Source of the DNA: JABDPF01 sp036351055
GTDB taxonomy: Bacteria; Pseudomonadota; Gammaproteobacteria; Xanthomonadales; SZUA-36
Direction: 5' to 3'
DNA: 64,000 nt
Assembly: GCA_036351055.1 (NCBI GenBank)
Contig: JAZBOH010000208.1
Location: 1-64,000 of the forward strand
Below are positions 28,651-36,890 of the stretch, piece by piece. The notes below the pieces were generated by a model. The model searched no databases and was not told where the DNA came from. It worked only from the letters and a program-made list of their open reading frames with translations. Positions within the stretch are counted from its first letter, which is position 1. Every line of letters starts with the position of its first letter. Position numbers and translations under genes: made by a program.

Positions 28651-29226
28651 ATGAACGAACAGGAACTATTGAAGAGAATTGCAGCGCTTCCGCGCGAAAT
28701 GCCCCCCGAGCGTGACCCGTGGGCGCAGATCTCGAGGCGCCTGGATGACCGCGTTGGCGCACCGGATGCTCCCGCGTTGATGGTTCGCCGCGGTTCCTGG
28801 CTGCAGTCCTGGCCGCTCAGGGCAGTGGCTGCGGTGGCTGTCGTGGCCATCGCTATCGTGCTGATGTCCGGTCCGGAGACCGTCCAGCAGCAGCCGGTCG
28901 TCAACCAGCCAGTGAATTCGGCCGTGGTTTCGTCCACCGCAATACCCGTGGTTTTGGCCGGAAGCGAGGCGGAATACCAGGCGGCTTTCAGGGAATTTAT
29001 CGCCATTGGTGATTCCCGCAACCAGATTCCCGCCGTAACGGTTGAAAAGATCGAAACCGGTTGGGCAGAGCTGCTCCAGGTCGAAACGGCGCTTTCAGAC
29101 GCACTGGCGCAGAATCCAAATGATTCGTTTTTAAACAAGAGAATGCTGGAATTGAGGGCGCGACAACTGGGCTTTCTCAGGCAACTGGCCTCACTTGATC
29201 ACAGCAACAGGAGATTGACCATATGA
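28651..29226 (+). CDS. Putative anti-sigma factor, single-pass membrane protein
   Basis: A product of ~191 residues with a cytoplasmic N-terminus containing MPPERDPWAQISRRL (~residues 15-30), one membrane helix at ~55-72 (LRAVAAVAVVAIAIVLM) and a periplasmic helical domain ending AQNPNDSFLNKRMLELRARQ. No zinc-binding His/Cys motif is present, so it is not a classical ZAS protein. The position just after an ECF sigma gene supports an anti-sigma role. The ATG at 28651 is preferred, with AGGTGAG 7 nt upstream; a GTG at 28639 overlapping the sigma stop is possible. Its stop overlaps the next start as ATGA. Confidence 0.65.
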   Translation: MNEQELLKRIAALPREMPPERDPWAQISRRLDDRVGAPDAPALMVRRGSWLQSWPLRAVAAVAVVAIAIVLMSGPETVQQQPVVNQPVNSAVVSSTAIPVVLAGSEAEYQAAFREFIAIGDSRNQIPAVTVEKIETGWAELLQVETALSDALAQNPNDSFLNKRMLELRARQLGFLRQLASLDHSNRRLTI

Positions 29227-30119
29227 ATACCCGTTTAATGAACCGCGTCATGCGATGGTCCTGCGGGATGGCGATTGTACTTCCGCTGGCTGCTTTGGCG
29301 GCCGAAGACATCGACAGTACGCACGAAATACCCGGCGATGGATTGGTGCAGGTCGAAAACCTGGCAGGCAGCGTGGCATTCACCACCTGGGACCGCAACG
29401 AGGTTCAGGTGCGTGGCAAAGTCGGTGACGATGTCGAGGAGGTCGAAATTGAAGCCACTTCCAACGGGATACGGATCCACGTTCAGAACAGGAAAAACCG
29501 CAATCGAATCGACCCAACCCACCTGCACCTGAAGGTTCCCGAAGGGGCGAGTATCGAGGCGGAAGGGGTTAGCGCGGATTTCAAGGTCAGTGGCAGCAAA
29601 GGAGACAGCATCAGGCTCGAAACGGTCAGCGGCGATGTCGAGATAAGTGCTGAATCGCACAAGGTAGATATCTCTTCGGTCAGTGGCGATGTGGAATTTG
29701 AAGGTGTGGCGGACCGGGTCACCGCGGAGTCGGTCAGTGGGGACGTAACCCTGGTGGGGATGAAAAATGAAGTGGAAGCCAGTACGGTATCCGGCGACGT
29801 AGCGCTCGAGGGCGGCCGCATCGAAAGTGGTCGCTTTGAGACAGTCTCTGGTGAATTGAACCTGATGCTGGAACTGTCGGATGACGGGCGGCTCAATTGT
29901 GATTCCATGAGTGGTGATATCAGCCTGCGGCTTCCGGCTTCGCAGCAAGCGTCTTTTTCGGCCCAGAGTTTCAGTGGAAAAATCACGACGGAGTTCGGTG
30001 ACCCCAGGCTGCATTCAAAGAGCCCTTCAGGTTCCATCCTGAAAGCACAGGTCGGTGACAACGGCGCCAGGATTCGTCTCGAGACTTTCAGCGGGGACGT
30101 TTCCATTCGCGCCAGGTAG
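29223..30119 (+). CDS. DUF4097 beta-strand-repeat exported protein
   Basis: The 298-residue protein has a signal peptide (MRWSCGMAIVLPLAALAAED) and then a right-handed beta-helix-like array. A repeated unit of ~20 residues with the pattern VSGDV recurs at least six times (ETVSGDVEISAES, SVSGDVEFEGV, ESVSGDVTLVG, STVSGDVALEG, DSMSGDISLRL, ETFSGDVSIRAR). DUF4097 proteins are often co-encoded with ECF sigma and anti-sigma genes. They are presumed to be envelope proteins, but no activity is established. It is coupled to the anti-sigma gene by ATGA. It ends at a shared bidirectional terminator. Confidence 0.85.
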   Translation: MNTRLMNRVMRWSCGMAIVLPLAALAAEDIDSTHEIPGDGLVQVENLAGSVAFTTWDRNEVQVRGKVGDDVEEVEIEATSNGIRIHVQNRKNRNRIDPTHLHLKVPEGASIEAEGVSADFKVSGSKGDSIRLETVSGDVEISAESHKVDISSVSGDVEFEGVADRVTAESVSGDVTLVGMKNEVEASTVSGDVALEGGRIESGRFETVSGELNLMLELSDDGRLNCDSMSGDISLRLPASQQASFSAQSFSGKITTEFGDPRLHSKSPSGSILKAQVGDNGARIRLETFSGDVSIRAR

Positions 30120-30135
30120 TAGGATTTCGCGATAG

Positions 30136-30165
30136 AAAAACCGCAGCTGGGTCTGCGGTTTTTTT
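30136..30165. terminator. Bidirectional intrinsic terminator
   Basis: AAAAACCGCAG, loop CTGGGT, CTGCGGTTTTTTT forms an 11-bp stem with T-runs on both strands. It serves the DUF4097 operon (+) and the GTPase operon (-), whose last gene ends at 30164. Confidence 0.85.
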
Positions 30166-31510
30166 ATTTCTTCACGCGGGCGTAAATGTCTTCACGGGCG
30201 GTTTGCAGCAGGGCGTCCCTGTCCAGCGAGGCCAGGATGGCTTTTGCCGTTTCACGCGGTCCGGAGTTGCCCCAGGATTTACCTTTACTGAACCAGGACT
30301 GGGCCATTTTCCCGGTCAGGTAAGTCGCGTACCAGGCGAGTGCACCCTGGGAGGTCGCCGTCAGCACCGTGGACAGCCCGACACTTGCGGTTTTCAGTGC
30401 GCTGGCCGCGAGGTTCACACCCCAGTAGGCGCCCATCAAGGCGACCAGTTGTGCCGAGATGGTGAGCAAGAGTTTCGAAGCCTCCCTGCGGGACAGGCGA
30501 AACCCGTAAACTTCGCCCAGGTGGATCACCAGCGCGATGTCCGTGCCGGCAGCCGCCAGCAGGTCTGCCACAGGCACCGGATTGAAGGCGACCAGAAGGC
30601 CCTTGGCAACGCAGTACTTGCGGATTATTTTCTCGGCGACTGTCTTCCGGGCAGCGACGATGCGCGTCGCGACTTTCTCGTCCAGTTCGCTGGCAAAAAG
30701 TGCCGCGTTCAGGGCCGCAAGTGCCTCCCCCCTGGATTCGATATGGGCCCACAGCTGTTCCTTGAGTTCGGCGGTTTCCGGCGGCCGATCACGCAGACTT
30801 TCATGCTCCCCGCCGTTGGCATCGACAACGATGACCGTTTCTGGCCGGGGGTCTGCACTGGCGGGGATAATGCACTCCTGCGTCAAAATGCCGTCGCAGC
30901 GCGCCAGCAGCCGCTCCCGCAGCAGTCCGAGTTCACCCGCCGTGTAACGGTCCGCCTTATTGAGCACCAGGAGAACCGCGCGGTTGCTGTTGACAAGTTG
31001 TTCCAGTGACTGGAATTCGGACCGGGTCAGGTCACCCTCACATACCATCAGGACAATATCTGCTCGCCGGCTGATACGCCGGGCCAGTTCGGACCGTTCC
31101 TCGCCGTCCATCTCATCGATACCGGGCGTGTCGATCAGCACCACGTTGCCGTCACGGTGTGACCGCCATGCGGCACGATCTTCTTGCCGGGTCTCGCCAT
31201 GCAGCGGGCTGGTACTGAATGACGCTTTCTGCAGAAGTGCGTTCAGCAGGGATGATTTGCCGACGCCCACGCGGCCATAGGCGGCGATGTGGATTTCGCT
31301 GTCGTGCAGCTTGTTTGAAATGGCCGCAATCTCCTCGAACTCTTCGGCCAATTCGGCCCGTACCGAAGCGGGGATGTGCGTATCCTCGATCAGTTCGCGA
31401 ATATTGCGGTTGGCCTCCAGCAGGTGCTGGTCAGGTCTTGTCTCGTTCTTTTCCCGTCCTGGAGACTGCCATTTTTGCAAAATGGACTGCACCTGATTCC
31501 AGATGTTCAT
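30164..31510 (-). CDS. Dynamin/Era-like GTPase with C-terminal hydrophobic segments (DUF697-like)
   Basis: The 448-residue GTPase has G1 GRVGVGKSSLLNALL (~residues 79-93), G3 DTPGID and G4 LNKADRY. Its C-terminal half contains hydrophobic segments (VADLLAAAGTDIALVIHLG, LLTISAQLVALMGAYWGVNL) as in DUF697 proteins, so it is probably inner-membrane-associated. Its start overlaps the end of the upstream GTPase gene by 80 bp in another frame. The ATG at 31510 follows GAGG about 8 nt away, which supports the long overlap. The two paralogous GTPases are likely to work together, perhaps in membrane or ribosome-related remodelling. The true role is unknown. Confidence 0.8.
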   Translation of the reverse strand: MNIWNQVQSILQKWQSPGREKNETRPDQHLLEANRNIRELIEDTHIPASVRAELAEEFEEIAAISNKLHDSEIHIAAYGRVGVGKSSLLNALLQKASFSTSPLHGETRQEDRAAWRSHRDGNVVLIDTPGIDEMDGEERSELARRISRRADIVLMVCEGDLTRSEFQSLEQLVNSNRAVLLVLNKADRYTAGELGLLRERLLARCDGILTQECIIPASADPRPETVIVVDANGGEHESLRDRPPETAELKEQLWAHIESRGEALAALNAALFASELDEKVATRIVAARKTVAEKIIRKYCVAKGLLVAFNPVPVADLLAAAGTDIALVIHLGEVYGFRLSRREASKLLLTISAQLVALMGAYWGVNLAASALKTASVGLSTVLTATSQGALAWYATYLTGKMAQSWFSKGKSWGNSGPRETAKAILASLDRDALLQTAREDIYARVKK

Positions 31511-32897
31511 GCAAGAGGTCCTCGAATGCTTCAGCGGCCGGGTATGCGCGCAGTTCGCCGCGGCTGGCCATGGTGGCGGCCGCGGCCCGGCCGAGGCTGT
31601 CGAAAATCATGCCGTAGGCCACCGCGTGCACCACGCCGCCCGAGATGGTCCCAAGGCCCGGGAAGGCCTTGAGCGCGTTGCCGGTAATAGCCAGCGTCAG
31701 GGCCGTCATGTTTTTTACCTTGTTACCCGCCAGCTGGATAAAAGATTCGATCTCGATTTCCTTGACCGGCACGTCGTACAAAGCCGACAGTTCCCTGATC
31801 AGCTTCGTGGCCAGTACGCCCTGGATGACCAGGTCCGAGCCGGGCGCAACCGCGGCGAGAGCACCGATCACCGCGCGGCGCGAGTATTTGCCGACCAACT
31901 CGTCGGCCTTGTCTTCCCGGTGCCGGTCTTTCGCCTCGTCGAGCTTTTCGCTGGCCAGGGTCAATACGGCCGTTTCACGCAGGGATTCCATCAATTCCTG
32001 GTCCTGGTCCAGGTGCCGCTGCACGGTTTTACGTAAACGGTCGATGTCCGGCCGGCGCTCACGCGTGTCGCGTTGCTCGATGCCTTCCCCCAGCATGCGG
32101 ATGACTTCCTCGCGCCCGCCCGTACTGATGGCGATGACATCGTTTCTGGCCAGGCCGGTCTTTCGGCTGATTTCGGCCAACAGTGTGCCCAGCTCGTCAT
32201 CAGAGAAGCGATCCGACTTGTTCAGGGCCAGGACCAGCGGTTTCTGCAGGTCCCGCAAGAGTTGTACCTGCTCCGCCTGGCTTCCCGTCAGGTCACTGTC
32301 GCAAAGAAAAATGACCAGGTGCGCGCGCCGTGCTTCCTCGAGTGCTTCACTGTCATTGTCCAGGTTGAAGCCGGGGAGGTCTGCGATCACCACCCGGTCA
32401 CCGGACGGCGCCTGCCAGGAATAGTGGTGGATCGCCATGGTGGTTCCGGCGCGCGGATCGGACTCGGCTTCGGCATCTGGCAGCAGGGCCTTGACCAGGC
32501 TGCTCTTGCCGCTGCTTACTTCGCCAAAGACCGCTACGTAGATTTCACCGCTGCCGCGGCGGCGGCGTTGTTCCTGCAACTCCTGCAGTGCGCCGGATAC
32601 ATCGACTCCCTGGCGCGCCGACTCGACCAGTTCCTGCTGCAGGGCTTCCGTGTTGAGTTCCCTTTTTTCTTCCCGGGCCGGCTTTTTTTTCGCCGGGCGA
32701 AACCAGTTCCAGAACAGCACCAGGGTCAGCAGGGGCAGGCCCGCCAGGACGACGCCATAGCCGATCTGGACCCATAAAGGCGCCTGTTTCAGGTAGTGCC
32801 AAACCGTCAGGGCCGTTTCCGAGGCTATCAGCACCAGGAACAGGACCAGGAAAGACAGGATCAGGATGGCGACCGAGATGAGTAAACGTAGGGGCAT
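31431..32897 (-). CDS. Membrane-anchored GTPase (DUF697-like), first of a pair
   Basis: The 488-residue protein starts with two membrane helices (residues ~5-30 and ~41-65, VAILILSFLVLFLVLIASE and GYGVVLAGLPLLTLVLFW). A GTPase domain follows with G1 GEVSSGKSSLVKALL, G3 DLPGF and G4 LNKSDRF. The C-terminal region with SRRAVIGALAAVAPGSDLVI and GLGTISGGVVHAVAYGMIFD matches DUF697. Like its neighbour it is an Era/dynamin-superfamily protein of unknown substrate. The stop lies 80 bp inside the next gene, so translation of the pair is tightly linked. Confidence 0.82.
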   Translation of the reverse strand: MPLRLLISVAILILSFLVLFLVLIASETALTVWHYLKQAPLWVQIGYGVVLAGLPLLTLVLFWNWFRPAKKKPAREEKRELNTEALQQELVESARQGVDVSGALQELQEQRRRRGSGEIYVAVFGEVSSGKSSLVKALLPDAEAESDPRAGTTMAIHHYSWQAPSGDRVVIADLPGFNLDNDSEALEEARRAHLVIFLCDSDLTGSQAEQVQLLRDLQKPLVLALNKSDRFSDDELGTLLAEISRKTGLARNDVIAISTGGREEVIRMLGEGIEQRDTRERRPDIDRLRKTVQRHLDQDQELMESLRETAVLTLASEKLDEAKDRHREDKADELVGKYSRRAVIGALAAVAPGSDLVIQGVLATKLIRELSALYDVPVKEIEIESFIQLAGNKVKNMTALTLAITGNALKAFPGLGTISGGVVHAVAYGMIFDSLGRAAAATMASRGELRAYPAAEAFEDLLHEHLESGAVHFAKMAVSRTGKERDKT

Positions 32898-32998
32898 GGT
32901 GTCCGAATTTGCTGATCTGGGTCGAGAATATCATGTACCAAACGTCACGGTCGCGGTTGATTCCCCCCGGCAAGGGCTGTAAATTTATTCCCTGTGGG

Positions 32999-33046
32999 CA
33001 CCGCGCGCCCCGCATGCCCTCCCTGGCGGGAGGCTGATTCGCGGTG
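32999..33046. promoter_or_regulatory. Stem-loop just upstream of the histidine-kinase-like gene
   Basis: The outer pair CACCGCG / CGCGGTG (32999-33005 and 33040-33046) encloses the perfect inner stem CCTCCC / GGGAGG (33018-33023 and 33028-33033) with a 4-nt loop. It ends 13 nt before the ATG at 33060, where it could affect ribosome access or be a RNA-binding target. Confidence 0.45.
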
Positions 33047-33059
33047 CAGGGGGACTCAA

Positions 33060-34133
33060 ATGGGGCAATCTTCAAACCACGCTAACACGGCCGTTTTCAC
33101 GGTATCCGACCTTTCCGTACTCAGGCACGAACTGGCCAATGTCCTGAACGGACTTACCGGTATGGCAGGCCTGTTGCGGTCAGCGGGTCTGCCACCGGAA
33201 CAGGAACGATGGCTGGACGCCATCGAGCAGTCTGCGCAACAGATGCAATTCCTGGTGCACAGCGAAATGCAGCCGGGCGGCGAGTGTGTTGCCGCGGATG
33301 CTCCGGTCCGCTGCAAATTCAATGGCGTCAGCCTGCTCGAACGGGTCATTACTGCCCATACACCGCTTGCCGGGGCAAAAGGACTGAAGTTGCTGCTGCT
33401 TGTCTCGCCGGACCTTCCGGTTTACTGGCGGGGGCATGAACGCCTCTTGCGGCAGTTGCTGGATAACCTCCTGGGCAATGCCATCAAGTTCACCGACAGC
33501 GGCCGGGTGTCGCTTGAAGCCCGGCCTGCAGAAAACCGGGCGCTAAAGCTGCTCGTCCGGGACACGGGAACAGGTATCCCCGCTGCAGACAGGGAGCGGG
33601 TTTTCGAGGCCGGCGCGAGGGGAGGCAACGCTGTGGGCCGGCCTGGCCGTGGCCTGGGCCTTGCGCTGTGCCGGAAGATCGCAGGGTTGATGGGTGGCCG
33701 GATCAGCTGCGCTCCAGCAGCGAAAGGTGGTACACGTTTCGAAGTCACACTGCCCGGAATGACGCTCCAGGGCGACGGGAGACGACTGCCCTCGCTCGCA
33801 TTGTCATCGGTTTCCTGTACCTTGCAACTTGAACGGCCACTGGGGACCATGACAGCCAACTTTCTGGAGCGCATCGGTGTCAGCTGGCATCACCGCGGGA
33901 CGCAGTCAGCCGGCAAGGCCGGCGCCAGGCTACTGGTTTCTATCAGCGAGTGCAGGCCGCAAGAGAAAACGGCCTGGCCGGGACTTGTCCTTCGGGTCAA
34001 TGGTTACCCGGAAATTTCCGACCCGGTCTTGCTGCGGCCGCCGATACTCGAGTCAGCGCTCGAACAGTGCTTGCTGCGCCTTGCACTGGCCTGGCGTTGG
34101 CACGGAATCAGCCCTGGTGATAGGCGGGGCTGA
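33060..34133 (+). CDS. Soluble histidine-kinase-like ATPase without a sensor domain
   Basis: The 357-residue protein has an H-box-like LSVLRHELANVLNGLTGMAG at residues ~14-33. It also has an N-box LLDNLLGNAIKFTDSGRVSL, G1 DTGTGIPAADRERVFEAG and G2 GRGLGLALCRKIAGLMGG, so the catalytic core is complete. There is no membrane helix and no recognisable PAS, HAMP or receiver domain. The last ~110 residues (from about 250) look like a degenerate receiver fold with no conserved Asp. The ATG at 33060 follows the purine-rich AGGGGG. No partner response regulator is adjacent. The 3' end overlaps convergent hemE by 26 bp. Confidence 0.75.
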   Translation: MGQSSNHANTAVFTVSDLSVLRHELANVLNGLTGMAGLLRSAGLPPEQERWLDAIEQSAQQMQFLVHSEMQPGGECVAADAPVRCKFNGVSLLERVITAHTPLAGAKGLKLLLLVSPDLPVYWRGHERLLRQLLDNLLGNAIKFTDSGRVSLEARPAENRALKLLVRDTGTGIPAADRERVFEAGARGGNAVGRPGRGLGLALCRKIAGLMGGRISCAPAAKGGTRFEVTLPGMTLQGDGRRLPSLALSSVSCTLQLERPLGTMTANFLERIGVSWHHRGTQSAGKAGARLLVSISECRPQEKTAWPGLVLRVNGYPEISDPVLLRPPILESALEQCLLRLALAWRWHGISPGDRRG

Positions 34134-35172
34134 GTTCCCGTACTGCGTCGACCAGGGCCGCCAGGTGTTCCGGGTTGACGTCCGGCGTAATGCCGTGCCC
34201 CAGGTTGAAAACATGACCTTCGCCGTGTCCGAAACTGGCCAGGGTTTGACCTGCTTCCCGGCGAACGACTTCCGGGCTGGCCAGCAGGATGGAGGGGTCG
34301 AGGTTGCCCTGCAGCGCGACGCGGTCGCCGACGCGTTGCCTGGCCTCAGACAGGGTGATGGTCCAGTCGACACCCAGCGCATCGCAGCCACTGTCGGCCA
34401 GCGCCTCCAGTTGCGTATTGCAGCCCTTGCTGAACAGGATGACCGGTATCTTGCGTCCTTCATGTTCCCTTTTCAGGCCGGCGACGATCTGTTGCATGTA
34501 GCGCAGAGAGAACTCACGATAAGCATTGAAGGACAATGCACCGCCCCATGTATCGAATATCTGCACGCCCTGGGCGCCGCTCTCGATCTGTGCGTTCAGG
34601 TAATCGGTTACCGTGTCGGCCAGTTTGCTCAGCAGAAGATGCGCAGTTTCCGGTTCCTGGTAAACCAGTCTCTTGGCCTTGCCAAAAGTCTTGCTTGAGC
34701 CGCCTTCGATCATGTAGGTGGCAAGCGTCCAGGGACTGCCGCTGAAGCCAAGAAGGGGGACCTTTCCGCCAAGCTCTTTGCGTGTCAGGGAAATGGCGTC
34801 CATCACGTATTGCAGCGAAGACGCGATATCCGGTCGTGGCAGTTTTTCGATCTCGGCGCGGGAGGAGACCGGGCGTTCAAACTTGGGCCCTTCTCCGGTT
34901 TCAAAATACAGGCCCATGCCCATGGCGTCGGGTATGGTCAGGATGTCGGAGAAGATGATCGCCGCGTCCAGTTCAAAGCGGCGCAGGGGTTGCAATGTCA
35001 CTTCACAGGCCAGTTCGGGGTTCTGGCAGAGGTTCATGAAACTGCCGGCTTCTGCACGGGTTTTCAGGTATTCGGGCAGGTAGCGCCCGGCCTGGCGCAT
35101 GATCCACACCGGCGTGCGATCGACCGGTTGGCGCAACAGGGCTTTCAGCAGAAGGTCGTTTTTCAGTTCCAT
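34108..35172 (-). CDS. hemE: Uroporphyrinogen decarboxylase
   Basis: The 354-residue enzyme decarboxylates the four acetate side chains of uroporphyrinogen III to give coproporphyrinogen III in haem synthesis. Signatures seen are PVWIMRQAGRYLPEY at residues ~21-35 (with the catalytic-site Arg residues), the FSDILTIPDAMGMG motif with the key Asp, and FDTWGGALSFNAYREFSLRY. Length matches the family. The ATG at 35172 follows GAGGAAAAAACT. It lies 28 nt after aroB on the same strand, so aroK-aroB-hemE probably form one operon. Confidence 0.97.
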   Translation of the reverse strand: MELKNDLLLKALLRQPVDRTPVWIMRQAGRYLPEYLKTRAEAGSFMNLCQNPELACEVTLQPLRRFELDAAIIFSDILTIPDAMGMGLYFETGEGPKFERPVSSRAEIEKLPRPDIASSLQYVMDAISLTRKELGGKVPLLGFSGSPWTLATYMIEGGSSKTFGKAKRLVYQEPETAHLLLSKLADTVTDYLNAQIESGAQGVQIFDTWGGALSFNAYREFSLRYMQQIVAGLKREHEGRKIPVILFSKGCNTQLEALADSGCDALGVDWTITLSEARQRVGDRVALQGNLDPSILLASPEVVRREAGQTLASFGHGEGHVFNLGHGITPDVNPEHLAALVDAVRELSPAYHQG

Positions 35173-35200
35173 AGTTTTTTCCTCAATGTTCTGCGCGGCT

Positions 35201-36280
35201 TCAGCCCATGCTGTTCTGTATCGCGGCGCTTATTTCCCGGTGCGAACTACCATTATCCACCACGGCCTTGCCGATCGAGTGCAGCAGAACCAGGCGCAGG
35301 CCGCTGGCAATGGCCTTCTTGTCCAGGGCCAGGGCTTCGCCCAGGCCTTCTGCCGACATGTTCCCCGGAATGCTCACGGGCAGGCCGAATGACTCCAGTA
35401 GCGCCGCCAGGCGTTTTGCGGTGCCGCTTGCACAGAGGCCCCGGCTTTCACTCAGGCGGGCGGCTGTGACCATTCCGATAGAAACGGCTTCGCCGTGCAG
35501 GAACTTGGAATAGGCGGTTTCGGATTCCAATGCGTGGCCGAAACTGTGTCCGAAGTTCAACAGGGCCCGGACCCCAGCCTCCTTCTCATCCTGCCGTACG
35601 ATGTCGGCCTTGTTCAACACGGAACGTTCGATCAGGTAGTCGACGGCCCAGTTTTCACGGGCCGAGATGGCCGGGGCATTGTTTTCAAGCCACTCAAAAA
35701 ATGGCTTATCGCAGATGGCGCCGTACTTTACCACTTCAGCCAGGCCGGCGTTGAATTCCCGGGCCTGCAGGGTATCGAGCGTGGCCGAATCGATCAAGAC
35801 CGTGGCCGGTTGGTGGAAAGCGCCAACCAGGTTTTTGCCGCGTACGTGGTTGACCCCGGTCTTGCCGCCAACCGAGGCGTCGACCTGGGCCAGTAGCGTG
35901 GTCGGCACCTGTAAGAATCGTATTCCACGCATATAGCTGGCCGCGGCGAATCCGCTGATATCGCCCACCACACCGCCACCCAGGGCGACGATACTGGCGT
36001 CCCGGCGGGCCTGCATCTCCACCAGGCGGTCCAGGATGCCCTGCCAGGTTTCGACGGTCTTGAATTGTTCTCCGTCCGGTATGACGTGGACCTCGCAGCC
36101 ACGGCTTCCAATCGTGCTCAGCAGGGTTTCCAGGTAGAGCGGCGCCACGGTCTCGTTGCTTACGACCAGTATTTTTCCGTTACCAAGGTGTTGGTCCCAA
36201 AGCCCGCTTTCCAGGAGCAAGCCCCGGCCCAGGTAGACCGGGTAGGAATTGGCAGGCAGTTCGATATTTATGGTTTTCAT
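35201..36280 (-). CDS. aroB: 3-dehydroquinate synthase
   Basis: The 359-residue NAD-dependent enzyme converts DAHP to 3-dehydroquinate in the shikimate pathway. Recognisable regions are VIPDGEQFKTVETWQGILD, ALGGGVVGDISGFAAASYMR (nucleotide binding), QVDASVGGKTGVNH and the metal-ligand His regions NFGHSFGHALE and HGEAVSIGM. The start overlaps the aroK stop (ATGA), so the two are translated as a unit, as is common in gammaproteobacteria. hemE follows. Confidence 0.97.
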   Translation of the reverse strand: MKTINIELPANSYPVYLGRGLLLESGLWDQHLGNGKILVVSNETVAPLYLETLLSTIGSRGCEVHVIPDGEQFKTVETWQGILDRLVEMQARRDASIVALGGGVVGDISGFAAASYMRGIRFLQVPTTLLAQVDASVGGKTGVNHVRGKNLVGAFHQPATVLIDSATLDTLQAREFNAGLAEVVKYGAICDKPFFEWLENNAPAISARENWAVDYLIERSVLNKADIVRQDEKEAGVRALLNFGHSFGHALESETAYSKFLHGEAVSIGMVTAARLSESRGLCASGTAKRLAALLESFGLPVSIPGNMSAEGLGEALALDKKAIASGLRLVLLHSIGKAVVDNGSSHREISAAIQNSMG

Positions 36281-36810
36281 TCAGTATTCCCGTACGAAAG
36301 GATAAGCCGCGCCAGGTCGGCCGCTACGGCGTCCAGCCCGCGGTTCTGGGCCGGAAACTCGATGTCGGCGATTTCCCGGTACAAGGGGTTTCTCTGCTCG
36401 GCGAGGCGCGTCAGTCTGTCTCTGCGGTCAGGCGTTTGCAACAGTGGCCTGGATTTGTCGCGGCCCAGCCGGCGCAGCTGCTGCTGCACCGAGGTCCGCA
36501 TATAGACGACCAGGCCGGTTTCGCGGAGTATTTTCCGGTTTTCCTCTCTGAGGATGGCGCCACCCCCCGTTGCAATCAGAACGCCCGGTTGGGCGGTCAG
36601 TTCCTGCAGCATACGTGTCTCACGTGCGCGGAATCCTTCCTCGCCTTCCACGTCGAAAATAAGGGTAACGCTGGCGCCGGTCTGGGCTTCGATTTCCTGG
36701 TCGCAGTCCAGGAAGCGCAGTCCGAGCCGCGCCGCCAGGCGCTGTCCGATGGTCGTTTTTCCGGAACCCATCGGTCCGATGAGGTAAATGTTGCGCTCAA
36801 GCCTGTCCAC
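36277..36810 (-). CDS. aroK: Shikimate kinase
   Basis: The product is ~177 residues if started at the GTG at 36810, which has GAGGGG 5 nt upstream; an ATG at 36831 would add seven residues. Walker A is GPMGSGKTTIGQRLA, followed by LDCDQEIEAQTGASV (shikimate-binding Asp) and GGGAILREENRKIL. The adenine-binding loop and lid are RPLLQTPDRRDRL. It phosphorylates shikimate at O3. It is first of the aroK-aroB-hemE set and diverges from xrtH. Confidence 0.95.
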   Translation of the reverse strand: MDRLERNIYLIGPMGSGKTTIGQRLAARLGLRFLDCDQEIEAQTGASVTLIFDVEGEEGFRARETRMLQELTAQPGVLIATGGGAILREENRKILRETGLVVYMRTSVQQQLRRLGRDKSRPLLQTPDRRDRLTRLAEQRNPLYREIADIEFPAQNRGLDAVAADLARLILSYGNTE

Positions 36811-36890
36811 GGAGCCCCTCATAGCGTGCAACCGGCCCAGAACTTGGGTAACATTGCCGGCATTCCGGGATTTCCCCGTGGCAGAGTCCT

